Below are positions 50,385 to 60,145 of a stretch of 64,000 nt of DNA, one piece after another. The position numbers and the translations under genes were made by a program. The DNA comes from M269 sp964640795 (GTDB lineage Bacteria; Pseudomonadota; Gammaproteobacteria; Enterobacterales; Alteromonadaceae), in assembly GCA_964640795.1 (NCBI GenBank), contig CAZXIN010000009.1:1-64000 (forward strand). The letters run 5' to 3'. The stretch's first letter is position 1. Each line of letters begins with the position of its first letter. The notes below the pieces were generated by a model. It did no database searches. It had not been told where the DNA came from and saw only the letters and a program-made list of their open reading frames with translations.

Positions 50385-50783
50385 TTACACCTCAGATTTA
50401 TGCCTCGCAGCCCAATCTTTAACTTCGCCTATATATCATCTTGGGCGGCTTTTCTGTTTACTTTTGTTGGTTGAAAACCTTAGTGGTTTAGGAAAACTTC
50501 GGTGGGTCACGATATATTCGTTGGTGTATTTGTAGCTGAATTTAAGATAGCCAGCGATATCAGCCATGCTCCATAAATCGGTATCGCTTTCTTGATGCCC
50601 ACTAAGATCATTTATCTTTTGTTCGTATTGGGAAATAGCAAACTCTAGCTTTTCGATCATGGTGCTCAGTGGTGGCGATTTTGTGTTGGCCATTTGGCTT
50701 ATCTTTTGTGGATACCTTAAACAGGTTTTTTGTATCCAATCTACACACGCACTTAATCTAAAAGTCATGGGGCCGTGTTGCAT
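50385..50783 (-). pseudogene. AlpA-like HTH gene with a premature stop (TGG to TGA)
   Basis: Reads 115 residues from 50783 to a TGA at 50436, with the HTH LWSMADIAGYLKFSYKYTN and FPKPLRF. Past the stop the same frame continues as YIGEVKDWAARHKSEV to a TAA at 50385-50387. AlpA-like proteins have R-W-x-x-x-E-V-x-x-W there, so the TGA most likely replaces the expected Trp codon. The N-terminus could start at 50783 or further in at MIEKLEFAIS. Either a pseudogene or read through at a low rate. Confidence 0.75.
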
Positions 50784-50917
50784 TCAATAAACAATGGTTT
50801 GCGAGCTACTTTTATCTTTTTAAAGTCGTTTTGAGATTTAACCGCAACCTCAGGTAGTGTTCAGCGCTAAAACTCGTGTTAGTTTAGTGTGAATAGCAAA
50901 TTTTTTAAAAGGTTGTC

Positions 50918-53900
50918 ATGAACATTTCACGTCTACTGGTAGCTACAGTTTGTTCATTCGTATTACCAATGGCTGGTATTGAAGAGGCTGTTGCTACAGA
51001 AAGCATATCAAATGGCGTCTATGATGCTTTCCAGTATCGTAATATAGGTCCAACACGCGGTGGTCGAGTAACGTCTGTTACAGGAACTGTTGCTGCGCCT
51101 TCCACATTTTATCTTGGGGCATCAGGCGGTGGCGTTTGGAAAACGGATGACTATGGCGCAAGTTGGCGGAACGTATCCGATGGCTTCTTTGCCACGCCGT
51201 CGATTGGTGATATTGCTGTTGCACAAAATGATGCAAATATTGTTTATGTTGGTACTGGGTCTGATGGGTTACGCAGTAACATCATTGAAGGTAAGGGGGT
51301 TTATAAATCTATCGATGGTGGCGTCAATTGGAAACATATTGGTCTCGATAAAACGGGTTTGATTGGTGCTGTTGAACTGGATCCAGCAAATCACAATATT
51401 GTTTATGTCGCTGCGATTGGGCAACCTTTTAATTCAAATGAAGAACGTGGCCTGTTTAAAACTGTCGATGGTGGTCGAAGTTGGGAAAAAATACTGTTTA
51501 TTTCAGACAGGGTCGGCATAGTCGACGTGGAAATTCACCCATCCAACTCTAATATACTCTATGCCAGTGCATGGAAAGCTGAACGGAAACCTTGGACCGT
51601 TATCAGCGGTGGGAAGATTGAAAAAGAAGAAGCTGGTATTTATAAATCTGTCGATGCCGGTGCAAGCTGGAAGAAAATCAATAACGGCCTGCCTACAGAC
51701 TTAGTGGGTAAAATAGATCTAGCAACCACACCAGCAGACTCACGCGTTCTTGCTGCACTTGTAGAGGCACCTGCACCAGAAGGCGGGCTCTACTGGTCAA
51801 TAGATGGAGGAGAGAGCTTTAAACATATTTCAAACGATAAAGGTATTCAAAACCGCCCATTCTACTACACTAATTTGGATATCGACCCTACTAATGCTCA
51901 AGTTGTTTATTCAAATGCTAATCCACTGAGAAAGTCGGTTGATGGCGGTAAAACGTGGACAACTGTTTCTGTCCCTCACGGTGATAATCACGACATGTGG
52001 ATTAACCCGAATAATCCAAACTTATTTATTCAAGCCAATGATGGTGGCGCAAACGTTACTCATAACGGTGGCAAGACATGGTCTACTCAGTTTAATCAGC
52101 CAACCGCCGAGCTTTATACCGTTGACGTCGATGATCAACATCCTTATTGGCTCTATTCAGGCATGCAAGACAATAGTACGACTATCGCTGTTCCGAGTAT
52201 GGCGCCGTTTGGAGCGCAGCATACTAACAGCTATATCGTCAATACTGGAGGATGTGAGACAGGTCCTGCCGTACCTAAACCTGGTAATCACAATATTGTC
52301 TATGCTGACTGTAAGGGGCGGTTTGGAGTCTATGACAAACGTACAGGAACTGAACAGTCGTACTATGTTGGTGCTGCTAATATTTATGGCCATAATCCGG
52401 CTGACCTAAAATATAGGTTTCAACGTGTCGCACCTATCCATGTGTCGCCTCATGATAACAACACTGTTTATCATGGTTCACAGTACCTGCATCGCACAAG
52501 AGATGACGGCGTAACTTGGGAAGTCATATCACCAGACCTGACAGCCAACGAGCCGGACAAGCAAGTTATTTCTGGTGCTCCGATTACGCGCGATATTACG
52601 GGGGAGGAATATTACAGTACGATTTATTCGATTCAGGAGTCACCGGCTAAACAGGGGATCATATGGGTGGGTTCAAATGACGGTCTTATCCATGTGACGC
52701 GTGATGGCGGTACGAATTGGAGCAATGTAACGCCACGTCGCCTGCCGAAAGGAGGGCGCGTGGATAGTGTGGCTCCATCATCTCATAATCCTGCAAAAGC
52801 GTTTATAACGGTAATGCGTAACCAACTTGGTGACCCAAAACCTTATATATACCGCACCACCAATTACGGAAAAACGTGGGCGCTTCTTTCTGACGGCAAA
52901 AGTGGCATTCCTGCTGACTATCCAGTTAGGGTTGTGCGAGAGAGCCCAACCAGCGAAGGGTTACTATTTGCTGGTACGGAATATGGCATGTTTATTTCGA
53001 GGGATGACGGTGAAAGCTGGAACACATTTCAACAAAATTTACCTGTTACACCGGTGACAGATCTGAAGTTTATTCGTGGTGATATTGCGATCTCTACTAT
53101 GGGACGTGGCTTTTGGGTATTGGATAATATAACGTCGTTAGGACAGTCAGCTATTGACGAGCTTGATGATCAGTTAGCGATCATGACACCTAAAGATACT
53201 TACCGTTATCGCCAGCCTCGTATTGTGAGCCGAGCTGCAGGGTTCAGTGTTGGTGTGCCAGATTATCCCAAGCCGCGCGTCAATATTGATTATTACGTAC
53301 CTGCTGGTGAGTATAAAAACATTCGTTTGGATATTATCAATAACAACGGGACAGTCATTGCTAGCTATTATAATGACGATAGAAACTCAGGTGGTATAAA
53401 GCGTAAGGCATCTAATATCGATGAGAGATCTCTCGAAATGTTGATTGCCGGTGGTGCGATGCCTAATGATGGAAACACATTAAGCGATAAAAAATCAGGT
53501 GAGTTCAATACAATTCACGACACAGGATTGAAAATAGAGAGTGGTTTCCATCGCTTTAATTGGGATATGACTCATCTGGGACCATGGAATAATAACAAGT
53601 CGCGGCGTTTTAGCCGAGGTTTCATGGCCATGCCGGGTGAGTATCAGGTTCGGTTGTCACTTGATGGAGGTACACCGTTGGTGAGCGAATCATTCAATTT
53701 GATGATAGACCCACGGTTGGCCGATCAGGGAGTCACGTCAGAGGTGATTGCTGAACAAGTGGCGTTGATACAACAGGTATCTGACCTATTGAGCGAGGCT
53801 AGCATACTGGAAGCAAAGGTGATTGATGATTACAAATCTCTTGAAAAGCAATATGGCGTTGCGACAAGTGGGGAGCGCAGCTCAGAAGCCAATGCCGCAT

Positions 53901-54100
53901 TTGAAAAGGTAAACACTGCACTGGCAGTTTTGCAAACATCGCCAGATGTTATTTACCCTCAACCCAAGTTGGTGCGCCAGATAGGCTATCTCTATAATAT
54001 GCTGAATACGGCTGATCAAAAGCCTGGTAAAGATGCTTATGAAAGATTTAATGAACTCAGCAAACAATTTGAGTTAATTAATACTGAATATGGACACTAA
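50918..54100 (+). CDS. Large exported BNR/VPS10-like repeat protein
   Basis: A 1060-residue protein with a signal peptide (MNISRLLVATVCSFVLPMAG) and about eleven Asp-box/BNR repeats over residues 45-700 (GVWKTDDYGASW, GVYKSIDGGVNW, GLFKTVDGGRSW, GMFISRDDGESW and others). They form one or two large beta-propellers of the sortilin/sialidase-like type. A C-terminal ~300 residues follow, beta-rich then helical. In known homologues no sialidase catalysis is established. A good ribosome binding site (AAAAGG) precedes the start. Stands alone as a transcription unit. Confidence 0.85.
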   Translation: MNISRLLVATVCSFVLPMAGIEEAVATESISNGVYDAFQYRNIGPTRGGRVTSVTGTVAAPSTFYLGASGGGVWKTDDYGASWRNVSDGFFATPSIGDIAVAQNDANIVYVGTGSDGLRSNIIEGKGVYKSIDGGVNWKHIGLDKTGLIGAVELDPANHNIVYVAAIGQPFNSNEERGLFKTVDGGRSWEKILFISDRVGIVDVEIHPSNSNILYASAWKAERKPWTVISGGKIEKEEAGIYKSVDAGASWKKINNGLPTDLVGKIDLATTPADSRVLAALVEAPAPEGGLYWSIDGGESFKHISNDKGIQNRPFYYTNLDIDPTNAQVVYSNANPLRKSVDGGKTWTTVSVPHGDNHDMWINPNNPNLFIQANDGGANVTHNGGKTWSTQFNQPTAELYTVDVDDQHPYWLYSGMQDNSTTIAVPSMAPFGAQHTNSYIVNTGGCETGPAVPKPGNHNIVYADCKGRFGVYDKRTGTEQSYYVGAANIYGHNPADLKYRFQRVAPIHVSPHDNNTVYHGSQYLHRTRDDGVTWEVISPDLTANEPDKQVISGAPITRDITGEEYYSTIYSIQESPAKQGIIWVGSNDGLIHVTRDGGTNWSNVTPRRLPKGGRVDSVAPSSHNPAKAFITVMRNQLGDPKPYIYRTTNYGKTWALLSDGKSGIPADYPVRVVRESPTSEGLLFAGTEYGMFISRDDGESWNTFQQNLPVTPVTDLKFIRGDIAISTMGRGFWVLDNITSLGQSAIDELDDQLAIMTPKDTYRYRQPRIVSRAAGFSVGVPDYPKPRVNIDYYVPAGEYKNIRLDIINNNGTVIASYYNDDRNSGGIKRKASNIDERSLEMLIAGGAMPNDGNTLSDKKSGEFNTIHDTGLKIESGFHRFNWDMTHLGPWNNNKSRRFSRGFMAMPGEYQVRLSLDGGTPLVSESFNLMIDPRLADQGVTSEVIAEQVALIQQVSDLLSEASILEAKVIDDYKSLEKQYGVATSGERSSEANAAFEKVNTALAVLQTSPDVIYPQPKLVRQIGYLYNMLNTADQKPGKDAYERFNELSKQFELINTEYGH

Positions 54101-54544
54101 AATACTGTGTGTATTATAGCAGCCTGTGGGTATGAGAAGGTTAATTGATCATAGGCAGTTGTATAGAGAGCTGTGAGGTCACGAATGAATGCATATATGG
54201 TCTGAATAATACCAATCTATAGTAATTAGCTCTCACTATGGATTGGTATAAAAGAGTCGGTATAATACTGCTGTGAAGGCAGGCCATGTGAATGCTCTTC
54301 TCAATGAGTTTGGGGCTTTCTAGTGTCAGAAAAGTACTTGATTAAAAGCTGAAGTTTATTAGCTGCTTCATGTATCTGCTGCATTCTGGTGTGCATTGTT
54401 CATGATATTGAAGCGCAACGGAACATTAGGTTAAATAACGGAGAGCATAATCGCATTGCCAATACATAAAGAGCCTATTAATCCTATTCGTTCCTTTCAC
54501 GTTACATATTTTTATATCAGTTCTCGGCCCCAGAATTTAAGGGA
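54101..54544. repeat. Intergenic region with an ATACCAATC palindromic repeat
   Basis: 444 bp with no gene. A 15-bp imperfect stem lies at 54209-54249: ATACCAATC + T + ATAGT, 11-nt loop, ACTAT + G + GATTGGTAT. ATACCAATC/GATTGGTAT ends are common in dispersed palindromic repeats of marine gammaproteobacteria. The remainder should include the murI promoter. Confidence 0.6.
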
Positions 54545-55348
54545 ATGTTAGCTGTGCGGAAGAATTCACCGATTGGCGTGTTTGACTCCGGGGTAGGGGG
54601 TATTTCGATATGCCATGCTATGAGAGAGCAGTTGCCTAACGAAAGCTTCATCTATTTTGCAGATATAAAATATGCACCCTATGGAACTAAACCAATAGAA
54701 GTTATCGATGAAAGAGCACAATATGTTACTGACTTTTTAATTAAGAAAGGCTGTAAGGCGATTGTTGTTGCTTGTAATACGGCTACCGTTAACTCAATTA
54801 AAAGCCTTCGTTCGAAGTTCTCCATTCCTATTGTTGGTGTTGAACCCGGTATAAAGCCTGCGGCGATGGAAAGCCATAGTGGTGTAATAGGTGTTTTAGC
54901 AACTGAGAGAACTTTAAGTAGTGATTCGTTTAAATCACTTAAATCTAAGTTTTCTAATAAAGTAAAAATAGAAACTCAAGCCTGCCCTGAGTTTGTTAAT
55001 CTTGTAGAAAGCTTGAATTACAGAGGCGATAGGGCAATAAAGGTTGCAGAAGGGTACATTAAGCCATTCCTTGGTAAAGGGGTTGATCAAGTTATTCTTG
55101 GTTGTACTCATTTCTCCTTTTTAACAAAAGCTATTGAGGAATGTTTAAAAGGCAAAGCAGACATTGTCGATACAGCTATGCCTGTTGCGACGGAGTTAAA
55201 AAGGCGGTTAGTAGAGTTAAATCTCGAAAACAAGGAAGGTGAGGCCGGTAGTGAAGAGTTTTGGTCAAGCTCTGTTTGTTCTCAAGTTAAAACGAAAGTA
55301 AGCGAGTTGTGGGGAAGTCATAGTATGGTGCACGAAGCCAAGCCTTAA
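54545..55348 (+). CDS. murI: Glutamate racemase
   Basis: A 267-residue enzyme that converts L-glutamate to D-glutamate for peptidoglycan. Motifs: FDSGVGG (catalytic Asp), VACNTAT (first Cys) and LGCTHFSFL (second Cys). All catalytic residues are present. ATG at 54545. Length is usual for the family. No close operon partner is visible. Confidence 0.95.
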   Translation: MLAVRKNSPIGVFDSGVGGISICHAMREQLPNESFIYFADIKYAPYGTKPIEVIDERAQYVTDFLIKKGCKAIVVACNTATVNSIKSLRSKFSIPIVGVEPGIKPAAMESHSGVIGVLATERTLSSDSFKSLKSKFSNKVKIETQACPEFVNLVESLNYRGDRAIKVAEGYIKPFLGKGVDQVILGCTHFSFLTKAIEECLKGKADIVDTAMPVATELKRRLVELNLENKEGEAGSEEFWSSSVCSQVKTKVSELWGSHSMVHEAKP

Positions 55349-55624
55349 TCAAACATCATCGGGAGCAGAGGGTACTTGAAACGTCTTGTTATCCAAATTG
55401 CTTGGACTAGATGTCTGTTCGAAAAATCATGTATTGAAGCTATTTTAAAACCAGCAAACCGCATATTTAACACTCTTTGACATAGGGATGCGATTATTTA
55501 ACTTGCTATCCTCTTACTCTTAATCAGCCGATAAAAATAATTTAAATTCCAAGGCGAACCTACCTCTATTATCTCACGTCTTTATGAGTAAGATTTAAGC
55601 ATGAATATTAACTAAAAGGCTTCA

Positions 55625-56173
55625 TTGAATTTTATGGCTAAGTTAAAGGCAACGGAAAGTTTAATCGTTTTGTCTGCCCAGAAAGGCAATCGTGCGGCTT
55701 TTGAACATTTATTCAACTTGTACCAGAAGCCTTTACTTGGGTTTGCGATGAAGCTATCTAGTGATCTTGAGGTTGCTCAAGATGCGGCTCAGGAAACATG
55801 GCTACATATTGCTAAAAGCTTACCTAAATTAAAGGAGCCTAAAGCATTTAAGACCTGGTTGTTTAAATCGTTACGCTGGCGCTTAGTTGACCTCCAGCGC
55901 AAGCAAAAAAGTACAGAAGAATTAAATGAAGAGCTCATTGTTGACGAGTCAGCGGGTCAGCTAGACAGTGAAATTGATACGAACCGGTTGCTTTACCAAG
56001 GTTTGACGGAATTGGATAGGCAGTGTTTACATTTATTTTATCTGGAGCAAATGACGGTTGTAGAGGTAGCAACTGTATTGGATGTGCCTGCGGGTACCAT
56101 AAAATCACGACTCTATAGAGTCAGAAACAAGATTAAGCAGAATTTATCTGAGGAGAATGATGATGAATATTGA
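55625..56173 (+). CDS. ECF-family sigma factor
   Basis: A 182-residue sigma factor with region 2 (AQDAAQETWLHIAKSL) and region 4 (LHLFYLEQMTVVEVATVLDV, then TIKSRLYRVRNKIKQ). Start: TTG at 55625 lies 5 nt after AAAAGG; an ATG at 55634 is the alternative, with less good spacing. Its last 17 nt overlap the downstream DUF6768 gene, which probably modulates it. Confidence 0.9.
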   Translation: MNFMAKLKATESLIVLSAQKGNRAAFEHLFNLYQKPLLGFAMKLSSDLEVAQDAAQETWLHIAKSLPKLKEPKAFKTWLFKSLRWRLVDLQRKQKSTEELNEELIVDESAGQLDSEIDTNRLLYQGLTELDRQCLHLFYLEQMTVVEVATVLDVPAGTIKSRLYRVRNKIKQNLSEENDDEY

Positions 56174-56543
56174 TCAACATATTAAAAATGAACTTGAGCA
56201 AGAGCAAGCACAACTGAGCCAGCTGATAAATGAAGATCAAGGATTGTTTAACATGGTTGGAAATGCTTATCAGGGAAGTATGAAGTGGTGGATGGTCTTG
56301 GTCAGTGTCTTTGCGTTCCTGTTCACTATTATACTTTTCTGGACGGGGTATGAGTTTCTTCAGGCAGAAACTGTGGACGACAGAGTTTTCTGGGGATTTG
56401 TCTGTTTGGCTAGTATTCTAGGGCAAGCAATGCTTAAACAGTGGACATTCATGGAGATGAATCGTGTCTCTGTTATCCGCTCTGTAAAACACTTGGAAAT
56501 GGAATTTGAAAAGCTATCACAGATGATCAATCCACGTGATTAA
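56157..56543 (+). CDS. DUF6768 membrane protein next to the sigma factor
   Basis: A 128-residue protein with two membrane helices (WWMVLVSVFAFLFTIILF and VFWGFVCLASILG) and charged ends. Family resembles DUF6768, often encoded beside ECF sigma factors. Translationally coupled to the sigma factor (overlap; GAGGAG ribosome binding site). It may serve as an anti-sigma-like partner, but it lacks a ZAS-type zinc motif, so this is an inference. Confidence 0.78.
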   Translation: MMMNIDQHIKNELEQEQAQLSQLINEDQGLFNMVGNAYQGSMKWWMVLVSVFAFLFTIILFWTGYEFLQAETVDDRVFWGFVCLASILGQAMLKQWTFMEMNRVSVIRSVKHLEMEFEKLSQMINPRD

Positions 56544-56570
56544 ATAAGGACTATTGCTCTATGAGAAAAG

Positions 56571-57269
56571 TTATTTAGCACAGTGTTGTGCTTCTTGTAG
56601 AGCAATGTAGTGTTGTAAACTTAACGTTTTAGATGTCTGAAATGTTTGTTTCTGAGGTTTGAGTTGGTTTATCCGATCAACTCTAAACGCTCTATAATCC
56701 TGCCTCTTTAAACACCATGCGACTAATGTCCATACTTTCCCCCAATACACCATGCCTAAAGGCCAAACTTCGCGCTCAGTTGTTTTGTTCTCCAAACTTA
56801 TATAGGTCATAGTTGTTTGTTGTTTAGTTTTAATAGCCTGTTTAAGTAATTCACCTGTTTCGTTGTTTTTAGGGGGTTGAAACTGAGGAACGACTAGCCA
56901 ATTGGAATGTTGGTGATGTTTGTGGTGAAGTTGCTCAGGCAATATGGCCTTAATTTTATCGAAAGCTCGCAGGGCGGCGCTGCCTAATTGCTCGTCACTC
57001 CAACCTTGCACCATCTTGACTCCAAGCATCAATGCTTCTAGTTCATCCTCTTCGAACATGAGGGGAGATAAATTAAAGCCGGGGCGGAGTCGATAACCTA
57101 CACCCGCCTCGGATTCAATGGGAATATTAGACAAAGACAGGGCTTGCATATCACGATACACGGTGCGAGCAGATACACCTAACTGCTCGGCTAACTCCTG
57201 ACCGGTCACAACACACCTGCGGCTACGCAAGATGTTTAACAATTGAAATAAACGTTCTGCCTTTCTCAT
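56571..57269 (-). CDS. YafY/WYL-domain transcriptional regulator
   Basis: A 232-residue regulator: N-terminal HTH (VTGQELAEQLGVSARTVYRD), a linker region (LMFEEDELEALMLGVKMVQG), and a WYL domain (WPLGMVYWGKVWTLVAWCLK, then RAFRVDRI). WYL proteins sense small ligands or DNA. It forms an operon with the monooxygenase-like gene 10 nt upstream. Confidence 0.9.
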   Translation of the reverse strand: MRKAERLFQLLNILRSRRCVVTGQELAEQLGVSARTVYRDMQALSLSNIPIESEAGVGYRLRPGFNLSPLMFEEDELEALMLGVKMVQGWSDEQLGSAALRAFDKIKAILPEQLHHKHHQHSNWLVVPQFQPPKNNETGELLKQAIKTKQQTTMTYISLENKTTEREVWPLGMVYWGKVWTLVAWCLKRQDYRAFRVDRINQLKPQKQTFQTSKTLSLQHYIALQEAQHCAK

Positions 57270-57279
57270 TACTTTTGAG

Positions 57280-57597
57280 CTAGCTAGCGCTATCTCCCAT
57301 CATTTCTGTGCTTGCCGACATATGTCTCATTACGACAGATGTATTGTCAATAAGTTTACTGAGCTCTTGGCATTTTTCGTCGCGCATAAAAGCTTCACCG
57401 GCTGATTTGGCACTGTCGATATCCGTCCAATAGACAATATCAAACCATGTTCCTTGATCATCTTTACTTAAAGAACGATAGATAAATCCCGCCTGTGTTT
57501 TACAGAAGCTATTAACCCCTTCCTGTGATTGTTCAAATTGCTCTATGCTAACGTCACTCTTTAATTTAAACGTGACAACTTCTATGGCTGTAGTCAT
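57280..57597 (-). CDS. ABM-like (dimeric alpha-beta barrel) protein
   Basis: A 105-residue protein with the ferredoxin-like ABM fold pattern: IEVVTFKLKSDVSIEQFEQS, GFIYRSLSKDDQG, then WFDIVYWTDIDSAKSAGEAF. Members are small monooxygenases or stress-responsive dimeric proteins. No unambiguous catalytic residue. First gene of the two-gene unit with the WYL regulator. Confidence 0.8.
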   Translation of the reverse strand: MTTAIEVVTFKLKSDVSIEQFEQSQEGVNSFCKTQAGFIYRSLSKDDQGTWFDIVYWTDIDSAKSAGEAFMRDEKCQELSKLIDNTSVVMRHMSASTEMMGDSAS

Positions 57598-57970
57598 ACC
57601 GATTTCCTTCAGTTTGTTTTGGAAAGTGAAAGATAATCCAACCTAGTTGCCAGCATTATGTCAGTAGGGTTTTAGTAGAAGCTTATTTACTTGTTCTTTA
57701 CCAATACCTTTTGATTTGCCTCGGCAGGCTTAAAAAGAGTTGATGTGATCAAAAAGCGTTTATTTGGAACAACATTTGAACACGAAAAATCAGCACCCTC
57801 TCACTGTTTTGAACTTTATTTGTTGTAATTAGCTCGTTTTCCTGTCGTTGTTGCTTGCTTACCGCTATACTATGCGCCGCGTTAAATAGCGTTATGAAAT
57901 ATTACATTAAATAAGAGGGTACGAGCTTAGTCAAAAAAGCTAAGTAGGGTGCCCATTAAAGGATAAATAA
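57598..57970 (+). promoter_or_regulatory. pnp promoter region and leader hairpin
   Basis: 373 bp with no gene; in particular no rpsO, which normally precedes pnp in gammaproteobacteria. A TATACT -10-like element lies at 57866-57871. The leader contains a stem at 57917-57954 (GGGTAC with GTGCCC; CTTAG with CTAAG around an A-rich loop), 16 nt before the GTG start. A leader hairpin before pnp fits RNase III/PNPase autocontrol known in E. coli. Confidence 0.55.
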
Positions 57971-60082
57971 GTGACTCCGATTACTAAAACTTTTGAATAC
58001 GGTCAACACACCGTAACACTTGAGACTGGCGTAATAGCACGTCAGGCAACTGCAGCCGTTATGGCTAGCATGGATGATACATCCGTACTTGTTAGCGTTG
58101 TAGGTAAGAAAGACGCTAAAGCTGATCAAGATTTCTTCCCACTTACTGTTAACTATCAAGAAAAAGCATACGCAGCAGGTAAAATACCTGGTGGCTTCTT
58201 CAAACGTGAAGGTAGACCTTCTGAAAGCGAAACGCTTATTGCTCGTTTGATTGACCGTCCAATACGTCCACTATTCCCTAATGGTTTTAACAATGAAGTT
58301 CAAATCATTATTACTGTTGTTTCAGCTAACCCTGAAATTCCAACAGACATTATTTCACTTATTGGCACATCAGCAGCGCTAGCTATTTCTGGTATGCCTT
58401 TCAGTGGTCCTGTTGGTGCTGCTCGTGTTGGTTTCCAAGACGGTAAATATTTGTTGAATACACGTACTTCTGAGCAAGATGCAAGTCAACTAGACTTAGT
58501 TGTTGCTGGTACTGAATCAGCTGTATTGATGGTTGAGTCAGAAGCAGACGTATTGTCTGAAGAGCAAATGTTAGGCGCTGTTATGTATGGCCATGAGCAA
58601 ATGCAAACAGTCATCAATGCGGTTAGTGAGTTTGCTGCTGCGGTAGGTACTGAAAGTTGGAACTGGGAAGCACCTGCAGAGAATACTGAGCTTAAAGCGA
58701 AAGTAAAAGAACTCGCTGAAGCTGAAATGACAGCGGCTTATCAAATCTCTGACAAAATGGTCAGAAAAGACGCTGTTGTTGCAGCAACGACTAAAGCAGC
58801 TGAGCAAATCTTAGAAGCAGATCCTGAACAGGATGGCAAAGAAGTTCATGACTTACTGCATGATCTAGAAAGTGACGTTGTGCGTAACCGCATTCTAGAT
58901 GGTGAGCCGCGTATTGATGGTCGTGATCCTGAAATGATTCGTGCATTAGATGTTGCGACGGGTCTGTTACCAAGAACACACGGTTCCTCTTTGTTTACGC
59001 GTGGTGAAACACAGGCAATCGTTGCTGTTACTTTAGGTACAGAGCGTGATGCACAGATGATTGATGAACTAGGCGGCGTGAAGAATAGTCGTTTCATGCT
59101 TCACTATAACTTCCCTCCATACTGTGTCGGTGAAACAGGTTTTGTTGGCTCTCCAAAGCGCCGTGAAATTGGTCATGGTCGTTTGGCTAAGCGCGGTATA
59201 CAAGCGGTTATGCCTTCTGAACAAGATTTCCCTTATGTTGTTCGCGTTGTATCTGAAATCACAGAATCTAATGGTTCTTCTTCAATGGCATCGGTTTGTG
59301 GTACGTCATTGGCATTGATGGATGCAGGTGTTCCAATTAAGTCATCTGTTGCTGGTATTGCAATGGGCTTAGTTAAGAAAGATGATCGTTTTGTCGTTCT
59401 ATCTGACATCTTAGGTGACGAAGATCACCTGGGTGACATGGACTTTAAAGTTGCCGGTACAACTGAAGGTATCACTGCATTGCAGATGGATATTAAGATT
59501 GAAGGTATAACTAAAGAGATCATGCAGATTGCGCTTAAGCAAGCGAAAGAAGCGCGATTACATATCTTAGGTGTGATGGACCAAGCGATTAGTGGTCACC
59601 GTGACGAAATGTCTGAATTTGCACCTCGAATCTATACTTTGAAGATAGATCAAGACAAGATTCGTGATGTTATTGGTAAAGGTGGCGCGATGATCCGTGC
59701 TATTACTGAAGAGTCGGACACCAACATCGAGATTGAAGATGATGGCACTATTAAGATTTTCGCAACAGAGCTAGCTAAAGCTGAGATTGCTATTGGTAAA
59801 ATCGAAGCAGTGACTGCTGAAGTTGAAGCTGGGAAAGTTTACGCTGGTAAAGTGACTCGTATCGTAGACTTCGGTGCGTTTGTTGAAATTTTGCCAGGTA
59901 AAGAAGGTCTTGTTCATATCTCTCAAATTTCACATGAACGTGTTAATAAAGTTGCCGATTACCTTAAAGAAGGTCAAGAAATTGACGTCAAAGTCATGGA
60001 AATTGATAGACAGAATCGTGTACGTCTAAGTATCAAAGAGCTTCTTGAAAAGCCTGCAGCGCCAGAGGCTCCTGCAGAATAA
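57971..60082 (+). CDS. pnp: Polynucleotide phosphorylase
   Basis: A 703-residue 3'-5' exoribonuclease of the RNA degradosome. Two RNase PH domains with the catalytic LGDEDHLGDMDFKV, a KH domain (IRDVIGKGGAMIRAI) and an S1 domain (GKVTRIVDFGAFVEILPGKE). GTG start with AAAGG upstream. Full length (E. coli 711). Ends at a strong terminator. The upstream rpsO gene is missing from this location. Confidence 0.97.
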   Translation: MTPITKTFEYGQHTVTLETGVIARQATAAVMASMDDTSVLVSVVGKKDAKADQDFFPLTVNYQEKAYAAGKIPGGFFKREGRPSESETLIARLIDRPIRPLFPNGFNNEVQIIITVVSANPEIPTDIISLIGTSAALAISGMPFSGPVGAARVGFQDGKYLLNTRTSEQDASQLDLVVAGTESAVLMVESEADVLSEEQMLGAVMYGHEQMQTVINAVSEFAAAVGTESWNWEAPAENTELKAKVKELAEAEMTAAYQISDKMVRKDAVVAATTKAAEQILEADPEQDGKEVHDLLHDLESDVVRNRILDGEPRIDGRDPEMIRALDVATGLLPRTHGSSLFTRGETQAIVAVTLGTERDAQMIDELGGVKNSRFMLHYNFPPYCVGETGFVGSPKRREIGHGRLAKRGIQAVMPSEQDFPYVVRVVSEITESNGSSSMASVCGTSLALMDAGVPIKSSVAGIAMGLVKKDDRFVVLSDILGDEDHLGDMDFKVAGTTEGITALQMDIKIEGITKEIMQIALKQAKEARLHILGVMDQAISGHRDEMSEFAPRIYTLKIDQDKIRDVIGKGGAMIRAITEESDTNIEIEDDGTIKIFATELAKAEIAIGKIEAVTAEVEAGKVYAGKVTRIVDFGAFVEILPGKEGLVHISQISHERVNKVADYLKEGQEIDVKVMEIDRQNRVRLSIKELLEKPAAPEAPAE

Positions 60083-60105
60083 CAAGTTAACTTATTGATT
60101 TGAGA

Positions 60106-60128
60106 GGGAGCTTAACGCTCCCTTTTTT
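60106..60128 (+). terminator. Rho-independent terminator of pnp
   Basis: GGGAGC, 5-nt loop, GCTCCC, then TTTTTT. Starts 24 nt after the pnp stop. The clearest intrinsic terminator of the window. Confidence 0.92.
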
Positions 60129-60145
60129 ATTTGGAGAAAGAAATA

